A stretch of 64,000 nt of DNA, taken from the NCBI RefSeq assembly GCF_001431725.1, contig NZ_CP013106.1, positions 1,178,001 to 1,242,000 on the forward strand, in the 5' to 3' direction. The notes under the pieces are model-generated. The model saw only the letters and a program-made list of their open reading frames with translations, was not told where the DNA came from and made no database searches. This DNA is from Halomonas huangheensis (GTDB taxonomy: Bacteria > Pseudomonadota > Gammaproteobacteria > Pseudomonadales > Halomonadaceae). Positions 9,974 to 21,689 of this stretch are shown here, one piece after another; position 1 is the first letter of the stretch, and the number at the start of each line of letters is the position of its first letter. The position numbers were made by a program, and so were the translations under genes.

Positions 9974-11068
9974 TCAGTTGTCCGCAAGACTTGGCTGCCG
10001 GGTGGCGCTGGTCTCGGGATAATGGTGCCAGCTCAATGCTCTGGCATAGATTCTGGAGCCTCGATGCAGTTTCAGTCTGCTGGCCTGCTCGTGACGCAAG
10101 CTGACCTGCCAGGGCTCGCTCATCCAGTCCGCGGAGAGTTCGACACGCACTTCTGCGCCTACCGGCACAACTGCGGTAACAGTAGCTGGCAGGTGCGAAC
10201 GTTCATCTGCAGTTTCGGACAGGCCAATCTCGTGGGGCCGCATCAGGACTTCCTGCCGACCTGCAGGCAACTCGTCGATCTTGAGCTGAGCATCGCCGCA
10301 GGTCAGCACACCGTTGCTCACTTCACCTTCGAGTAGGTTGACGTCTCCAAGGAACTCAAAGACAAAGCGATTGGCAGGGGAGCGATACAGCGCTTCTGGG
10401 GTGTCGATCTGTTCAACATGACCGTCACTCATCACCACCACCCGATCGGAGAGTTCCAGGGCTTCTTCCTGGTCATGGGTCACGAACACACTGGTGAAGC
10501 CCAGTTCGTCGTGCAGGTGGCGTAGCCAGCGGCGCAGTTCCTGACGCACCTTGGCATCGAGAGCGCCGAAAGGCTCATCAAGCAGCAGTACTTCTGGCTT
10601 CAGTGCCAGAGCGCGGGCCAGCGAAACCCGCTGTTGCTGACCACCAGAGAGTTGCGCAGGATACCGCTTGGCAAGGTGAGAGAGTTGCACCATTTCCAGC
10701 AGTCGCAGCACTTGTGCACGAATCTGGCCGCTGGAAGGACGCTCACGCCGCGGCAGTACGCTGAGGCCGAAGGCAACATTATCGAACACCGTCATGTGTC
10801 GGAACAGCGCATAGTGCTGGAAGACAAAACCGATATGCCGGTCGCGGACATGCACGTTGGTGACATCACGTTCACCAAACAGGATTCGCGTGCGTGGGTC
10901 TGGGTCCGGTGTCTCGAGTCCTGCGATGATCCGCAACAGGGTGGTCTTGCCGGAGCCAGAGGGGCCGAGCAGACCAATCAACTCACCGTTGGCGATGTCC
11001 AATTGTGTCGGTGACAGTGCCTGTGAGCGTCCAAAATGTTTCTGTATATGCTCTAGCCGAATACTCAT
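9974..11068 (-). CDS. cysA: Sulfate/thiosulfate ABC transporter ATP-binding protein
   Basis: ATPase of the sulfate importer. Walker A is [13 protein letters not shown], the Q-loop is VFQHYALF, the signature is [15 protein letters not shown] and Walker B is [14 protein letters not shown]-terminal TOBE-like regulatory region occupies about residues 235-350. At 364 aa it has family length. Its ATG overlaps the cysW stop by one base (TGATG), so the two are coupled. It is the last gene of the leftward sbp-cysT-cysW-cysA operon. Confidence 0.95.
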   Translation of the reverse strand: MSIRLEHIQKHFGRSQALSPTQLDIANGELIGLLGPSGSGKTTLLRIIAGLETPDPDPRTRILFGERDVTNVHVRDRHIGFVFQHYALFRHMTVFDNVAFGLSVLPRRERPSSGQIRAQVLRLLEMVQLSHLAKRYPAQLSGGQQQRVSLARALALKPEVLLLDEPFGALDAKVRQELRRWLRHLHDELGFTSVFVTHDQEEALELSDRVVVMSDGHVEQIDTPEALYRSPANRFVFEFLGDVNLLEGEVSNGVLTCGDAQLKIDELPAGRQEVLMRPHEIGLSETADERSHLPATVTAVVPVGAEVRVELSADWMSEPWQVSLRHEQASRLKLHRGSRIYARALSWHHYPETSATRQPSLADN

Positions 11069-11892
11069 CAGTCAATCTCCCGAGGCGCGGCGCGCCACTC
11101 GAGCAGGGCCTTGGCGGCGAGGGTCAACAGGGCGATCAATGCCAATAGGGCGGCGCTGGCGAAGGCGCCAACGGTGTTGTAGTCCTGGTACAGCAGTTCG
11201 ACGTGCAGGGGCAGCGTATTGGTTTGCCCGCGGATGGCACCAGAGACGACAGATACCGCACCGAACTCGCCGACGGCACGGGCGTTGGTCAGGATCACGC
11301 CATACAGCAATGCCCAACGAATATTGGGCAGGGTGACGCGGCGAAACAGGGTGAAGCCTCGTGCACCGAGTGTTACTGCGGCTTCTTCCTCACGCGAGCC
11401 CTGAGCCTGCATCAGTGGAATCAGTTCTCTGGCGACGAACGGGCAGGTGACGAAGATGGTCACCATTAGAATGCCCGGCCAGGCGAACATCAGTTGGATG
11501 TCATGAGTGTCGAGCCAACCGCCGACCCAACCGTTGCGGCCGTAGAGCAACAGGTATATCAGCCCCGCGACCACTGGTGAGATGGCGAAGGGAATATCGA
11601 TCAGCGTCTGCAATAGTCGGCGGCCCGGAAACGAGAAGCGGGTGACCAGCCAGGCCAGCATGATGCCGAATACCAGATTGACGGGAATCGTCAGCACGGC
11701 GATGAATAATGTCAGGCCGATAGCGGCGAGGGTGAAGTGATCGGTAACGTTACTGACAAAGGTCGCGACGCCCTCGGCAAAGGCCTGAGCAAAGATGGCC
11801 AGCAACGGCAGCAGCAGAAACAGGCTGGCCAGGCTGATTGCTGCGGTAATCAGGGTAATGCGGACCCAGCGAGAGTCTCCAATGCGTTGCAT
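11068..11892 (-). CDS. cysW: Sulfate ABC transporter permease CysW
   Basis: Inner-membrane permease with about six membrane segments and the EAA-type loop ([26 protein letters not shown]). ATG 11892 is chosen over a GTG at 11937 because it overlaps the cysT stop by one base (TGATG) and has GGAGG nine bases upstream. This gives 274 aa. It pairs with CysT to form the channel. Confidence 0.93.
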   Translation of the reverse strand: MQRIGDSRWVRITLITAAISLASLFLLLPLLAIFAQAFAEGVATFVSNVTDHFTLAAIGLTLFIAVLTIPVNLVFGIMLAWLVTRFSFPGRRLLQTLIDIPFAISPVVAGLIYLLLYGRNGWVGGWLDTHDIQLMFAWPGILMVTIFVTCPFVARELIPLMQAQGSREEEAAVTLGARGFTLFRRVTLPNIRWALLYGVILTNARAVGEFGAVSVVSGAIRGQTNTLPLHVELLYQDYNTVGAFASAALLALIALLTLAAKALLEWRAAPREID

Positions 11893-12752
11893 CAGCCGTG
11901 ACCTCCATGCAGTCGACGAATGAAGCGGCCTTGCCACATGTTGATGGCCAACAGCAGCAGCAGCGAACTGGCCAGCACCACTGAGGCGATCGCTGAAGCA
12001 CCGACGTAGTCGTATTCCTGCAGCTTGACGAAGATCATCAACGAGGTGATCTCGGTCTCGTAGGGCTGGTTGCCGGCGATGAAGATGACGGCGCCGAACT
12101 CACCCAGTGAGCGCACGAAGGCTAGCCCGGTGCCTGTGACCAGTGCTGGCCACAGATGCGGAAGAATGACTCGGCGAAAGGCCACCGAGTCGCGTGCACC
12201 GAGGCTCATCGCCGCTTCATCTATCTCCGCCGGCAGGTCTTCCAGTACCGGCTGCACGGTGCGCACGACGAAGGGGATACTGGTGAAGGCCATGGCCAGC
12301 GCGATGCCGATCCAGGTGTAGGACACCTGCCACCCCAATGGCTCCAGCAGTTTGCCCATCCAACCATTGGCGGAATAGAGCGTGGCTAGAGTGATCCCGG
12401 CTACCGCTGTCGGTAGCGCGAAGGGCAGATCCATCAATGCGTCGAGCAGGCGCTTGCCGGGAAACTCGTAACGCACCAGCACCCAGGCCAGCAACAGTCC
12501 GAAGACGGCATTGACGAGAGACGCGACGGCAGCGCCACCCATGGTAGTCAAATAGCTGGCAACCACGCGCGGATCACTGATGATGTACCAGTACTGAGCG
12601 AGTGACAGACCTTTCAACTGGCCAATCAGGCCAGTCAGTGGCAGCAGAAGCACCAGCGAGACGAATGTCAGGCTGATGCCTAGAGACAGGCCAAAGCCCG
12701 GCAGCACACGGCGCCGGGCGGAAAATGATCCTGTAGGAGAGAGTGCTTTCAT
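11892..12752 (-). CDS. cysT: Sulfate ABC transporter permease CysT (CysU)
   Basis: The 286-aa permease has an N-terminal cytoplasmic stretch, about six membrane helices and the conserved EAA loop (EIDEAAMSLGARDSVAFRRVILPHLWPA). It starts six bases after the stop of the sulfate-binding protein gene and is coupled to cysW. Confidence 0.94.
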   Translation of the reverse strand: MKALSPTGSFSARRRVLPGFGLSLGISLTFVSLVLLLPLTGLIGQLKGLSLAQYWYIISDPRVVASYLTTMGGAAVASLVNAVFGLLLAWVLVRYEFPGKRLLDALMDLPFALPTAVAGITLATLYSANGWMGKLLEPLGWQVSYTWIGIALAMAFTSIPFVVRTVQPVLEDLPAEIDEAAMSLGARDSVAFRRVILPHLWPALVTGTGLAFVRSLGEFGAVIFIAGNQPYETEITSLMIFVKLQEYDYVGASAIASVVLASSLLLLLAINMWQGRFIRRLHGGHG

Positions 12753-12758
12753 CGCCGA

Positions 12759-13790
12759 TCAGTTAGCCTGGCGACGCTGGAGTTGGTCCAGTTCTCCGCC
12801 GCTTGCAAAGTGGGTTTCCATTGCTTGAGGCCAGCCACCGAAGACGTCTTCCACCTTGAACAACTCGGTGTCCGGGAAGCGGTCGGCAAACTCCTCAACC
12901 ACCTTTTCGTCATGCACGCGATAATTGAAGCCCGCCAGGGTCCGTTGGGCTTCCTCACTGTAGAGGTAATCAAGGTAGGCGCGTGCGAGGTCGCTGTTGC
13001 CATTGCGCTCGGCGTTCTCTTCGACGACCGCCACCGGGAACTCGGCGAGAATACTTACCGGGGGCACTACGACATCGTATTCATCGCTGCCGTATTCCTC
13101 GCGGATATTGTTGACCTCGGATTCGAAGCTGATCAGTACGTCGCCAATGTCACGCTCGATGAAGCTGGTGGTTGCGCCACGGCCACCGGTGTCGAAGACC
13201 TTCACATTGCCGAGGAAGTTGCGCATGAAGTCGCGCACCTTGTCTTCATCACCATCGAACATGCGCTCGGCAGCTCCCCAGGCGGCCAGATAGGTGTAGC
13301 GGCCGTTGCCGGAGGTCTTGGGGTTGGGGAACACCAGTTCCACATCTTCGGCTGCCAGGTCGTCCCAGCTGTCGATGCCCCTGGGGTTACCCTTGCGTAC
13401 CAGAAAGGCGGTAGTGGAATAGTAGGGCGAAGCATTGTTGGGCAGTTGGCTCTGCCAGTCCTCGGCGACCAGACCTGCATCGGCCAGCACCTGGACGTCG
13501 GTGACCTGGTTGTAGGTCACGACGTCAGCACGCAGCCCCTGGAGGATGGCACGTGCCTGTGCGGAGGATCCGCCATGCGATTGCTGGATGTTCAGGTTCT
13601 CGCCATGCTCGTCCTGCCACTGCTGCTGGAACTGCGGATTGATGGTGGCGAACAGTTCACGGGCTATGTCGTAGGACGAGTTCAGCAGTTCACTGTCCTC
13701 AGCCATTGCTGGTGCTGCGACGCCTGCGGCCATAGCGCTGGTCAGCGTCAAAGTGAGTGCAGAGCGACGCAGAAACAGGGGCAGAGACAT
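12759..13790 (-). CDS. sbp: Periplasmic sulfate-binding protein
   Basis: Substrate-binding subunit of the sulfate importer. A signal peptide ending AAPAMAED (about residue 30) is followed by the family motifs [43 protein letters not shown] and [10 protein letters not shown]. At 343 aa it fits Sbp/CysP; sequence alone does not separate sulfate from thiosulfate preference. First gene of the operon. CysB, encoded at 34.1 kb, is the expected regulator by analogy with other gammaproteobacteria. Confidence 0.93.
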   Translation of the reverse strand: MSLPLFLRRSALTLTLTSAMAAGVAAPAMAEDSELLNSSYDIARELFATINPQFQQQWQDEHGENLNIQQSHGGSSAQARAILQGLRADVVTYNQVTDVQVLADAGLVAEDWQSQLPNNASPYYSTTAFLVRKGNPRGIDSWDDLAAEDVELVFPNPKTSGNGRYTYLAAWGAAERMFDGDEDKVRDFMRNFLGNVKVFDTGGRGATTSFIERDIGDVLISFESEVNNIREEYGSDEYDVVVPPVSILAEFPVAVVEENAERNGNSDLARAYLDYLYSEEAQRTLAGFNYRVHDEKVVEEFADRFPDTELFKVEDVFGGWPQAMETHFASGGELDQLQRRQAN

Positions 13791-14007
13791 GTGCTGACTC
13801 CTTGCTGGTGTTGTAGGGAAGGCGTTGTTGGAACGTTGGGAAAAGTATCGCTTGAACGCAGGCTATGGTTGATCGATAGGAATTACAATCCGTCTGGTTA
13901 TTATATTTTGGAATATGTGTTGGCGTCCAGTGCTGTCGTTCACCCCCGACAACATGTTGCCATTAGCTGTTAGAATGCCGTTTTTGTGCCCTGCTGCGGA
14001 CCTCATC

Positions 14008-14706
14008 ATGACAGCGACTTCTGATTTTCTGATCGCCCCTTCGATTCTCTCCGCCGACTTCGCCCGCCTGGGTGAGGAAGTCGATAATGTGCTGGCGTCC
14101 GGCGCCGATATCGTGCACTTCGATGTAATGGACAATCACTTTGTGCCCAATCTGACCGTGGGGCCGATGGTCTGTGAAGCGCTGCGTAAGCACGGTGTGA
14201 CCGCGCCTATTGATGTCCACCTGATGGTCAAGCCGGTGGATCGCCTGATTGGTGACTTCATCGATGCGGGGGCGACCTATATTACCTTCCATCCAGAAGG
14301 GTCGGAACATATCGACCGTTCTCTACAGCTCATTCGTGATGGTGGTTGCAAGGCCGGACTGGTCTTCAATCCCGCCACGCCGCTGTCATATCTCGACTAC
14401 GTCATGGACAAGGTCGACATGGTCCTGCTGATGAGCGTCAATCCGGGCTTTGGTGGCCAGTCGTTCATTCCCTCGACGCTCGACAAGCTGCGCCAGACGC
14501 GCCAGCGTATCGATGCCAGCGGCCGCGATATTCGCCTCGAGGTTGATGGTGGCGTCAAGGTCGACAATATCGCCGAGATTGCCCGTGCCGGGGCGGACAC
14601 TTTCGTGGCCGGTTCGGCGATCTTCAATGCCTGCCGTCAGCAAGACGCGCACGACTATGACACGGTGTTGGAGGCTTTCCGTCGTGAACTGGCCAGTCTG
14701 GCATAG
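14008..14706 (+). CDS. rpe: Ribulose-phosphate 3-epimerase
   Basis: Interconverts ribulose-5-P and xylulose-5-P in the pentose phosphate pathway. TIM-barrel motifs are present: [46 protein letters not shown] and EVDGGV. ATG 14008 ([17 protein letters not shown]) fits the family start and gives 232 aa. In Pseudomonas rpe, gph and trpE lie together; here a GIY-YIG gene, mscS and ndh separate rpe from gph. Confidence 0.95.
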   Translation: MTATSDFLIAPSILSADFARLGEEVDNVLASGADIVHFDVMDNHFVPNLTVGPMVCEALRKHGVTAPIDVHLMVKPVDRLIGDFIDAGATYITFHPEGSEHIDRSLQLIRDGGCKAGLVFNPATPLSYLDYVMDKVDMVLLMSVNPGFGGQSFIPSTLDKLRQTRQRIDASGRDIRLEVDGGVKVDNIAEIARAGADTFVAGSAIFNACRQQDAHDYDTVLEAFRRELASLA

Positions 14707-14720
14707 TCCACTTATGCTCA

Positions 14721-15080
14721 ATGGACTTCTATGCTCAAACGATTATGTGTGAAAAAGACGACTATAATGTGCCACTTTGGTACGTCTATGTTGTAGAGAC
14801 GGCCGCTGGAGCGTTGTACACCGGCATCTCCACTGATGTGGTGCGTCGGCTCGAGGAGCATCGCAGTGGTCGTGGTGCCAAGGCACTCAGGGGACGAGGC
14901 CCGTTGACGTTGGTTCATCAGGTGCCCGTCGGCGACCGCAGTGAGGCGCTACGCGAGGAAGCACGCATCAAACGGTTGTCTGTTGCCGCCAAGCGGCGTT
15001 GGCTGACGCAATGTGGGGCCGTATTGGGCAGGTCCTCTTCGGAGGCGAGAAGTGAATCCGGTGGTGCAACACCCGGTTGA
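14721..15080 (+). CDS. GIY-YIG domain protein
   Basis: Small nuclease-fold protein of the YhbQ/UPF0213 type. The GIY-YIG core is [31 protein letters not shown], followed by the conserved [18 protein letters not shown] and an Arg/Ala-rich C-terminal part. The start is uncertain: ATG 14721, ATG 14745 and GTG 14769 are all possible and none has a clear ribosome-binding site. The length is 119 aa with the longest start. No HNH or second nuclease domain is present. Confidence 0.8.
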   Translation: MDFYAQTIMCEKDDYNVPLWYVYVVETAAGALYTGISTDVVRRLEEHRSGRGAKALRGRGPLTLVHQVPVGDRSEALREEARIKRLSVAAKRRWLTQCGAVLGRSSSEARSESGGATPG

Positions 15081-15141
15081 TGTTCGAAGAACGAACCGCA
15101 AGTAACGATCCGCAAAAGGGAATCCTCAAGAGGAGTGGTGC

Positions 15142-16002
15142 ATGGAGTTTCTGCAGAATCTGAATGTTGAAGCGCTGATCGAGTTTGCCTCGACCACCGG
15201 GCTTCAGTTCGCAATCAATCTGGTGGCAGCGGCGGCCATCTTCATTATCGGGCGCTGGGTGGTCAAGGCGGTGCACCGCATGACCATCAAGGGCATGGAA
15301 CGCGCAAAGATGGAGCCGTTGCTGATCAAGTTCCTCGGCAACATCATCTATACGTTGTTGCTGCTGTTCGTGATCCTGGCGGCCATCAGCAAGATCGGTA
15401 TCCAGACGGCATCGCTGATCGCCGTGATTGGTGCTGCGGGTCTTGCCATTGGTCTGGCACTGCAGGGCTCATTGGCCAACTTTGCGGCCGGGGTGATGGT
15501 CATCATCTTCCGCCCCTACCGCATTGGTGACTATGTCGAAGCGGGTGGCGTCAGCGGTACGGTAGAAGATGTCCAGATATTCACCTCTGAACTGACGACT
15601 CCGGACAACCGCAAGATCATCGTGCCCAATGGCCAGATGATGAGTGGAGCGATCACCAACTACTCTGCGCATGCCACTCGACGTGTCGATCTGGCGGTTG
15701 GTGTCGGTTATGACGACGACATCGATACGGTGCGTCGTGTGCTTGAAGCGGCGATCGCCGACGATTCGCGGGTGCTCGAGACTCCAGCACCGAATATTCG
15801 AATCAATGCCATGGGCGATTCATCGGTGGTCTGGATCGTGCGTCCGTGGGTCAAGGCGGTCGACTATTGGGACGTGTACTGGGAATTGACCGAAGACATC
15901 AAGCGTCGCTTTGACAGGGAAGGCATCAGTATTCCGTTCCCGCAGCGCGATGTGCATGTCTACCACCACGGTGAAGGGCAGCAGGACAAGCCATCACTGT
16001 AA
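15142..16002 (+). CDS. mscS: Small-conductance mechanosensitive channel
   Basis: The 286-aa protein has the same length as E. coli MscS. It has three N-terminal membrane helices, the pore helix rich in Gly and Ala (VIGAAGLAIGLALQGSLANFAAGVMVI), and the beta domain (FRPYRIGDYVEAGGVSGTVEDV, then PDNRKIIVPNGQMM). The expected role is osmotic downshock release, important for a halophile. GAGGAG lies close to the ATG. A long hairpin follows. Confidence 0.94.
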   Translation: MEFLQNLNVEALIEFASTTGLQFAINLVAAAAIFIIGRWVVKAVHRMTIKGMERAKMEPLLIKFLGNIIYTLLLLFVILAAISKIGIQTASLIAVIGAAGLAIGLALQGSLANFAAGVMVIIFRPYRIGDYVEAGGVSGTVEDVQIFTSELTTPDNRKIIVPNGQMMSGAITNYSAHATRRVDLAVGVGYDDDIDTVRRVLEAAIADDSRVLETPAPNIRINAMGDSSVVWIVRPWVKAVDYWDVYWELTEDIKRRFDREGISIPFPQRDVHVYHHGEGQQDKPSL

Positions 16003-16035
16003 GGCTTGCGTGGTGCACCGAATCGCGTGATATGG

Positions 16036-16074
16036 AAACCAGCAAGGCTGCCGAAATGGCAGCCTTGCTGGTTT
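16036..16074. terminator. 17-bp perfect hairpin between mscS and ndh
   Basis: AAACCAGCAAGGCTGCC / GGCAGCCTTGCTGGTTT with loop GAAAT. It is suited to terminate both convergent genes, because A-rich and T-rich ends flank the stem. Confidence 0.85.
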
Positions 16075-16100
16075 ATGGCTAGTGGATTGTGGGCCTTCCC

Positions 16101-17399
16101 TCAGTGCAGCTTCATACGTGGCTTGAGGAAACGATTGAGGCCATCGACCACCAGCATCATGCCGGTCTTCACGGTGCCGTGAATGGCGCGTTGGTGCATG
16201 CGATAGAGCGATGCGTAGAAGAACTTTGCCAGGTTGCCCTCGATGAACAGGCTGCGCGCCGAAGCTGCGCGCATCAGGCTGCCGATAGCGTCGAAATGAG
16301 CCAGTGAGATCAGTGAGCCGTGATCGCGGAACTTGAAGTCCTTCATCGGCTTGCCTTCGATGGTGGCACACAGGTTATGGTACAGAACATTGGCCTGTTG
16401 GTGTGCTGCCTGGGCGCGTGGAGGCACCACGGAGCCGTCTTCCTGAGGACAGCTGGCACAGTCACCGAAGGCGAATATCCGAGGATCGTCGAGGCTCTGC
16501 ATGGTGGCGGAGACCTTGATGCGGTTGTTGCGTTCGACGCTGAGCCCCAGCTCGGCGAGAAATTCAGGTGCTTTGATGCCGGCTGCCCAGACCCCGAGGT
16601 CGATATCGATCCGGCTGTCATCGGATGTGTAGATGGCGCTGTCATCGACACGCGTCACCTTGGTGCCTACATGAACCTTGACCCCGAGCTTCTCGAGCTC
16701 CCGGTGTACCGCCTGACTGATACGGTCCGGCAACACCGGAAGTACCTTGGGAGCCGCTTCGATCAAATGGACCCTGAGTTGCTCACGGCCTAGCGAGGTG
16801 AAACCATAGCTCTTGAGCATGCGTGAGGCATCGTGCAGTTCGGCGGCAAGTTCTACGCCAGTGGCACCTGCACCAATGATGCCTACAGCGATAACCGGGC
16901 TCTCGCTGGTTTCACTGCCGCTGATGCGCAGAAAGGTGTTGAGCAGAGCCCTGCGAAAGCCTTCTGCCTGCCCCGGACTATCGAGAAAATGGCAATGATC
17001 TCTGACGCCTTCGGTACCGAAGTCATTACTGACACTGCCCACGGCCAACACCAGGTGGTCATAGTGAATCTGGCGCGCGGGCAGCACTTCGTCGCCGTCT
17101 TCATCGCTGATGGGAGCCAGAGTGATCTGCTGGTTTTCGCGGTCCACGTCACTCAGGGTGCCACGCTGGAAGCGATAGCCATGAGCGGCGGAGTGCCCCT
17201 GATAGGAAATCTCATCGAGCCCTGAATCGAGGACGCCGGTAGCAACTTCATGTAGTAGTGGCTTCCAGATATGGGTGGCATTTCGATCAACAAGAATCAC
17301 ATCGGCCTTGTCTTTTCTACCGAGCCGGTGGCCCAGGCGCGTGACCAGCTCCAGGCCGCCGGCGCCGCCGCCGACAACAACAATGGTGGGTTTGCTCAT
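16101..17399 (-). CDS. ndh: Type II NADH dehydrogenase
   Basis: Non-proton-pumping NADH:quinone oxidoreductase at the inner membrane. The FAD-binding motif is IVVVGGGAGGLELVTRLG at the N-terminus; the second nucleotide-binding site is VGIIGAGATGVELAAELHD around residue 180; the C-terminal amphipathic membrane-anchor region ends RFLKPRMKLH. ATG 17399 has AAGGAG six bases upstream; the preceding TTG is discarded. This gives 432 aa. Divergent from gph. Confidence 0.93.
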   Translation of the reverse strand: MSKPTIVVVGGGAGGLELVTRLGHRLGRKDKADVILVDRNATHIWKPLLHEVATGVLDSGLDEISYQGHSAAHGYRFQRGTLSDVDRENQQITLAPISDEDGDEVLPARQIHYDHLVLAVGSVSNDFGTEGVRDHCHFLDSPGQAEGFRRALLNTFLRISGSETSESPVIAVGIIGAGATGVELAAELHDASRMLKSYGFTSLGREQLRVHLIEAAPKVLPVLPDRISQAVHRELEKLGVKVHVGTKVTRVDDSAIYTSDDSRIDIDLGVWAAGIKAPEFLAELGLSVERNNRIKVSATMQSLDDPRIFAFGDCASCPQEDGSVVPPRAQAAHQQANVLYHNLCATIEGKPMKDFKFRDHGSLISLAHFDAIGSLMRAASARSLFIEGNLAKFFYASLYRMHQRAIHGTVKTGMMLVVDGLNRFLKPRMKLH

Positions 17400-17630
17400 C
17401 AAGAGCTCCTTGAATTTGTGGAGTGGCCATCATATGCGCATAGAGGGCTTATGTGCCATGTGAAGAGCAGAGCGATTCAGCCTGTCCTATGCACAAGGTG
17501 TTTGAGAGCAGCAGCTGTTGGGCATGGCTGGATGTTCGGTAGAAGGGGCCGGCATGCAGAAGGCATTGACCATAGGGACATTTCTGGCATCCTGCTTGCT
17601 TGTGTGCCGAATCAGCCAGGAAATAAATGC

Positions 17631-18296
17631 ATGCGTGACCTACTCGAGGACATAGGCCTGGTGGTCTTTGATCTGGATGGAACCCTGGTCGACTCGGTTC
17701 CAGACCTGACTGCTGCGGTCGATGCCGCTCTGCTGGAAGCTGCATTACCGATGGCCGGAGAAGACAAGGTGCGTCGTTGGGTCGGCAATGGTTCGCGTGT
17801 GTTGATCGAGCGAGCCTTGACGGATGCACTGGGAGAGGCGCCCGGTGAGGTCTTTGCAGACACGACTCACGAGCAGTTTCTGTCGTACTACGCTGAACAT
17901 CCCTGTGTTCAGACTCGCCTATATCCAGGAGCCATCGAGGCCATCAAGGGTTTCTGGGTGCGTGGAATCCCCTTGTTCATTGTTACCAATAAACCCGAAG
18001 CGTTTGTCGGCCCGATTCTCGAAACGACCGGAATCAATGGCTATTTCGAGGGTTGGCTGGGGGGCGATAGTCTGCCACGGCGTAAACCAGACCCCATGCC
18101 TCTGCTGTATGCCTGCGAGCGCTTCGACGTCGCGCCGGCATGCTCCATGATGATTGGCGATTCGCGCCATGATGTGGCCGCGGGCAAGGCCGCTGGTTTT
18201 GTCACCGTAGCTGTTCCCTATGGCTACAATCATGGGGAGCCGGTATCCAGCAGCGAGCCGGATCTGTTGGTTGAATCGCTGGCACAACTCGTTTAG
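17631..18296 (+). CDS. gph: Phosphoglycolate phosphatase
   Basis: HAD-family phosphatase removing 2-phosphoglycolate. Motif I is VVFDLDGTLVDS, motif II is IVTNK, and motifs III/IV are RRKPDPMPLLYA and MIGDSRHDVAAGKAAG. ATG 17631 (MRDLLEDIGLVVFDLDG) has AGGA nine bases upstream, giving 221 aa; the frame is open further upstream but lies in the ndh leader. trpE follows, the order seen in Pseudomonas. Confidence 0.93.
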   Translation: MRDLLEDIGLVVFDLDGTLVDSVPDLTAAVDAALLEAALPMAGEDKVRRWVGNGSRVLIERALTDALGEAPGEVFADTTHEQFLSYYAEHPCVQTRLYPGAIEAIKGFWVRGIPLFIVTNKPEAFVGPILETTGINGYFEGWLGGDSLPRRKPDPMPLLYACERFDVAPACSMMIGDSRHDVAAGKAAGFVTVAVPYGYNHGEPVSSSEPDLLVESLAQLV

Positions 18297-18386
18297 TGTC
18301 TTTCGGGAGACGCTATGGTTATGCCGTTACTTGATTGTTTTTTGCTATAGCGTGCACCCCTTCCCATTTACGCTGGATTCGCTGCA

Positions 18387-18488
18387 ATGGACAGCTCGAT
18401 GCCTCTACAAGGTTTCTCGATCAAGGTTCGTCCCAACCGCCTGCTTGTGCCCATGATGGTGGAGTGTGCCGGTATCTGGCGATGGTGA
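18387..18488 (+). CDS. Putative leader peptide of trpE ending in Trp-Arg-Trp
   Basis: An ORF of 33 codons (ATG 18387; internal ATGs at 18399, 18453 and 18456) ends with ECAGIWRW and a TGA at 18486. The two Trp codons (18477 and 18483) fall within the left arm of the downstream hairpin. The ribosome-binding site is weak for every start, so the actual length is uncertain. The short form from 18456 would be 10 codons. It lies 60 bases ahead of trpE. Its role as an attenuation leader is inferred from position, Trp codons and the hairpin. Confidence 0.6.
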   Translation: MDSSMPLQGFSIKVRPNRLLVPMMVECAGIWRW

Positions 18489-18525
18489 AGCTCATCCTCT
18501 GAGCCACTGTGAACACCATCGTTTT
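18480..18525 (+). promoter_or_regulatory. Putative attenuator hairpin ahead of trpE
   Basis: Outer stem CGATGGTG (18480-18487) pairs with CACCATCG (18514-18521), followed by TTTT. An inner hairpin GCTCA (18490-18494) / TGAGC (18500-18504) is nested inside. The left arm overlaps Trp codon 18483 and the leader stop. A second GATGGTG at 18455-18461 could compete for the same right arm. Confidence 0.6.
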
Positions 18526-18548
18526 CTGCTATATCGAGGACTTCAGGC

Positions 18549-20042
<1,494 letters not shown>

Positions 20043-20076
20043 GTGAGTCGTCGTATCAGGAGTTGCCCAAATAGCT

Positions 20077-20127
20077 ATGCCGGACACAACAATGCCGCCT
20101 CAAGGGCGGCATTGTTGTGTCCGGCAT
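20077..20127. terminator. 23-bp perfect hairpin between trpE and the M20 peptidase
   Basis: The left arm is 20077-20099 and the right arm 20105-20127, fully complementary, with loop TCAAG. It is the longest perfect stem in the window and lies between convergent genes. Confidence 0.85.
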
Positions 20128-20171
20128 CTGTCGATGGACGAATGCAGGCTCCTGTGGGGCAGAGCCTATGC

Positions 20172-21413
20172 TCAGTCTTCGGCGTTGGACAGTTCCATGA
20201 TCATGCGTGTGGTTAGATAGAGGCGTGGCAGTATGCTATCGACCAGTATGAACTCCTCGTCACTGTGGTAGCGTCCGCCGACCAGACCGAGTGACTCCAG
20301 CACGGCAGGAGTCTCTGCGTCCTCGTGATAGGCGTAGGCTGCGTCGGTACCTCCGCCTATCTCTACCGCCTGTAGTTCACGGTCGAGTTCCTGATAGATC
20401 TGCTGCGCCTGCTCCGCGAGAGCTTCGGTCTGAGGGTTGGAGGGCAGGGGTGGGCGGCCCTTGTCGAGACGGAATTCGACTTCAGTATCATCAATCAACT
20501 GGTTGGCGGTGATCTCACGAGCTTCATTCAGCACGCGTTCGTATTCGCTGCTGTCGAAGTAGCGCATATCACCCTCAGCCTGGGCATGTTCGGGAATGAT
20601 ATTGCGCTTGCTGCCACCTTCGATAATCGTCCAGTTGAGAGTGGTTTCCTTGTCAGGGTCGCCGAGCTCTCCCAACTGAAGCAGTTGATGGGAGAGCTCC
20701 ATCACGGCATTGCGTCCCTGTTCGGGGGCGCCTCCGGCGTGGGAAGCTCGACCAGTTACCTCAAGGAAAGCGTAGTTGATACCTTTGGTGACGACAGTTA
20801 CGGCATCGGAGGCCCCGTCACTGAAGGTAGGTTCAAACACCAGCACTCCGTCCTGTTCGGCGGACAGTTGCTGGATCAGGTCGCGAGACCCGAGCGAGCC
20901 TTTTTCTTCATCGGGGTTGAGGACCACGGTCAGCTGACCATAGTCGTCGAAGCCGAGCGTCTTCAGTGCCTCTAGACTGTGCAGGATCACTGCCACGCCA
21001 CCCTTGGCATCACCTACTCCGGGACCATAGGCGCGCCCATCCTCTATGCGGAAGGGGCGATCCTCGGCCGTTTCCTCGCCGAACACGGTATCGTAGTGGA
21101 TCATCAACATGATGTTGCGCTCACCATTGCCCTGAAGTCGGCCGACCAGAGTGTTGCCGCCGTAGACCTCGGCGGGGTGAGCTTCCACCTTGGCGCCTAA
21201 TGCTTCGAGGTGCTCTGTGAGAACTGCCTCGACCTCGCTCAGGCCAGCGACGAAGCCGGTGCCTGAGTCAATATTCACCAGTGTTTCCAGGGTTTGTAGC
21301 AACGGCTGTTGCTGTTGCTCGACAGCGTCGTACACATCCTGCTGTGGAGCGGCATGTGCGGTAGCGGTAAACATGCCATATGCCAATCCCATGGCCAGCA
21401 TCGAGCATTTCAT
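20172..21413 (-). CDS. Secreted M20 metallopeptidase, carboxypeptidase G2-like
   Basis: Zinc-dependent hydrolase of the M20 family, likely removing C-terminal glutamate-type residues. A signal peptide (MKCSMLAMGLAYGMFTATAHA) is followed by the metal-binding parts MLMIHYDTVFG, GPGVGDAKGG and LNPDEEKGS, the dimerisation/lid domain around 190-310, and a final zinc-ligand region (GGRYHSDEEF). ATG 21413 has AGGA seven bases upstream and gives 413 aa; the longer frame to 21440 lacks support. The substrate is not deducible from sequence. Confidence 0.85.
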   Translation of the reverse strand: MKCSMLAMGLAYGMFTATAHAAPQQDVYDAVEQQQQPLLQTLETLVNIDSGTGFVAGLSEVEAVLTEHLEALGAKVEAHPAEVYGGNTLVGRLQGNGERNIMLMIHYDTVFGEETAEDRPFRIEDGRAYGPGVGDAKGGVAVILHSLEALKTLGFDDYGQLTVVLNPDEEKGSLGSRDLIQQLSAEQDGVLVFEPTFSDGASDAVTVVTKGINYAFLEVTGRASHAGGAPEQGRNAVMELSHQLLQLGELGDPDKETTLNWTIIEGGSKRNIIPEHAQAEGDMRYFDSSEYERVLNEAREITANQLIDDTEVEFRLDKGRPPLPSNPQTEALAEQAQQIYQELDRELQAVEIGGGTDAAYAYHEDAETPAVLESLGLVGGRYHSDEEFILVDSILPRLYLTTRMIMELSNAED

Positions 21414-21442
21414 CAGAGGATCCTTATGTTCTTTGTCCATTT

Positions 21443-21495
21443 ATTGTCAGTCTATTCGTTGCCAGTCTATTCGTTGTCAGTCTATTCGTTGTCAG
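21443..21495. repeat. 15-bp tandem repeat upstream of the M20 peptidase gene
   Basis: CAGTCTATTCGTTGY occurs three times in a row (21448, 21463, 21478) with partial copies at each end. It lies 30 bases upstream of the peptidase start, so it is in that gene's leader or promoter region. Confidence 0.9.
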
Positions 21496-21689
21496 ACTAC
21501 TGAAGATAAGCAGAGGGTAGGGGGAAACGCAATTACCTGCTGCCGGCCGACAGGTTGCTGAGTCTTGTGCTTCTTGATCAACGAGCCTGCCAGTAGCGTT
21601 GGTTATATCGGTGGTATCTGTAGGCTGGAATGAAGCAGGTTGCTGTATGCAATTGACAGGGCCGGCCGCCACACGGCACTATGCATCTC

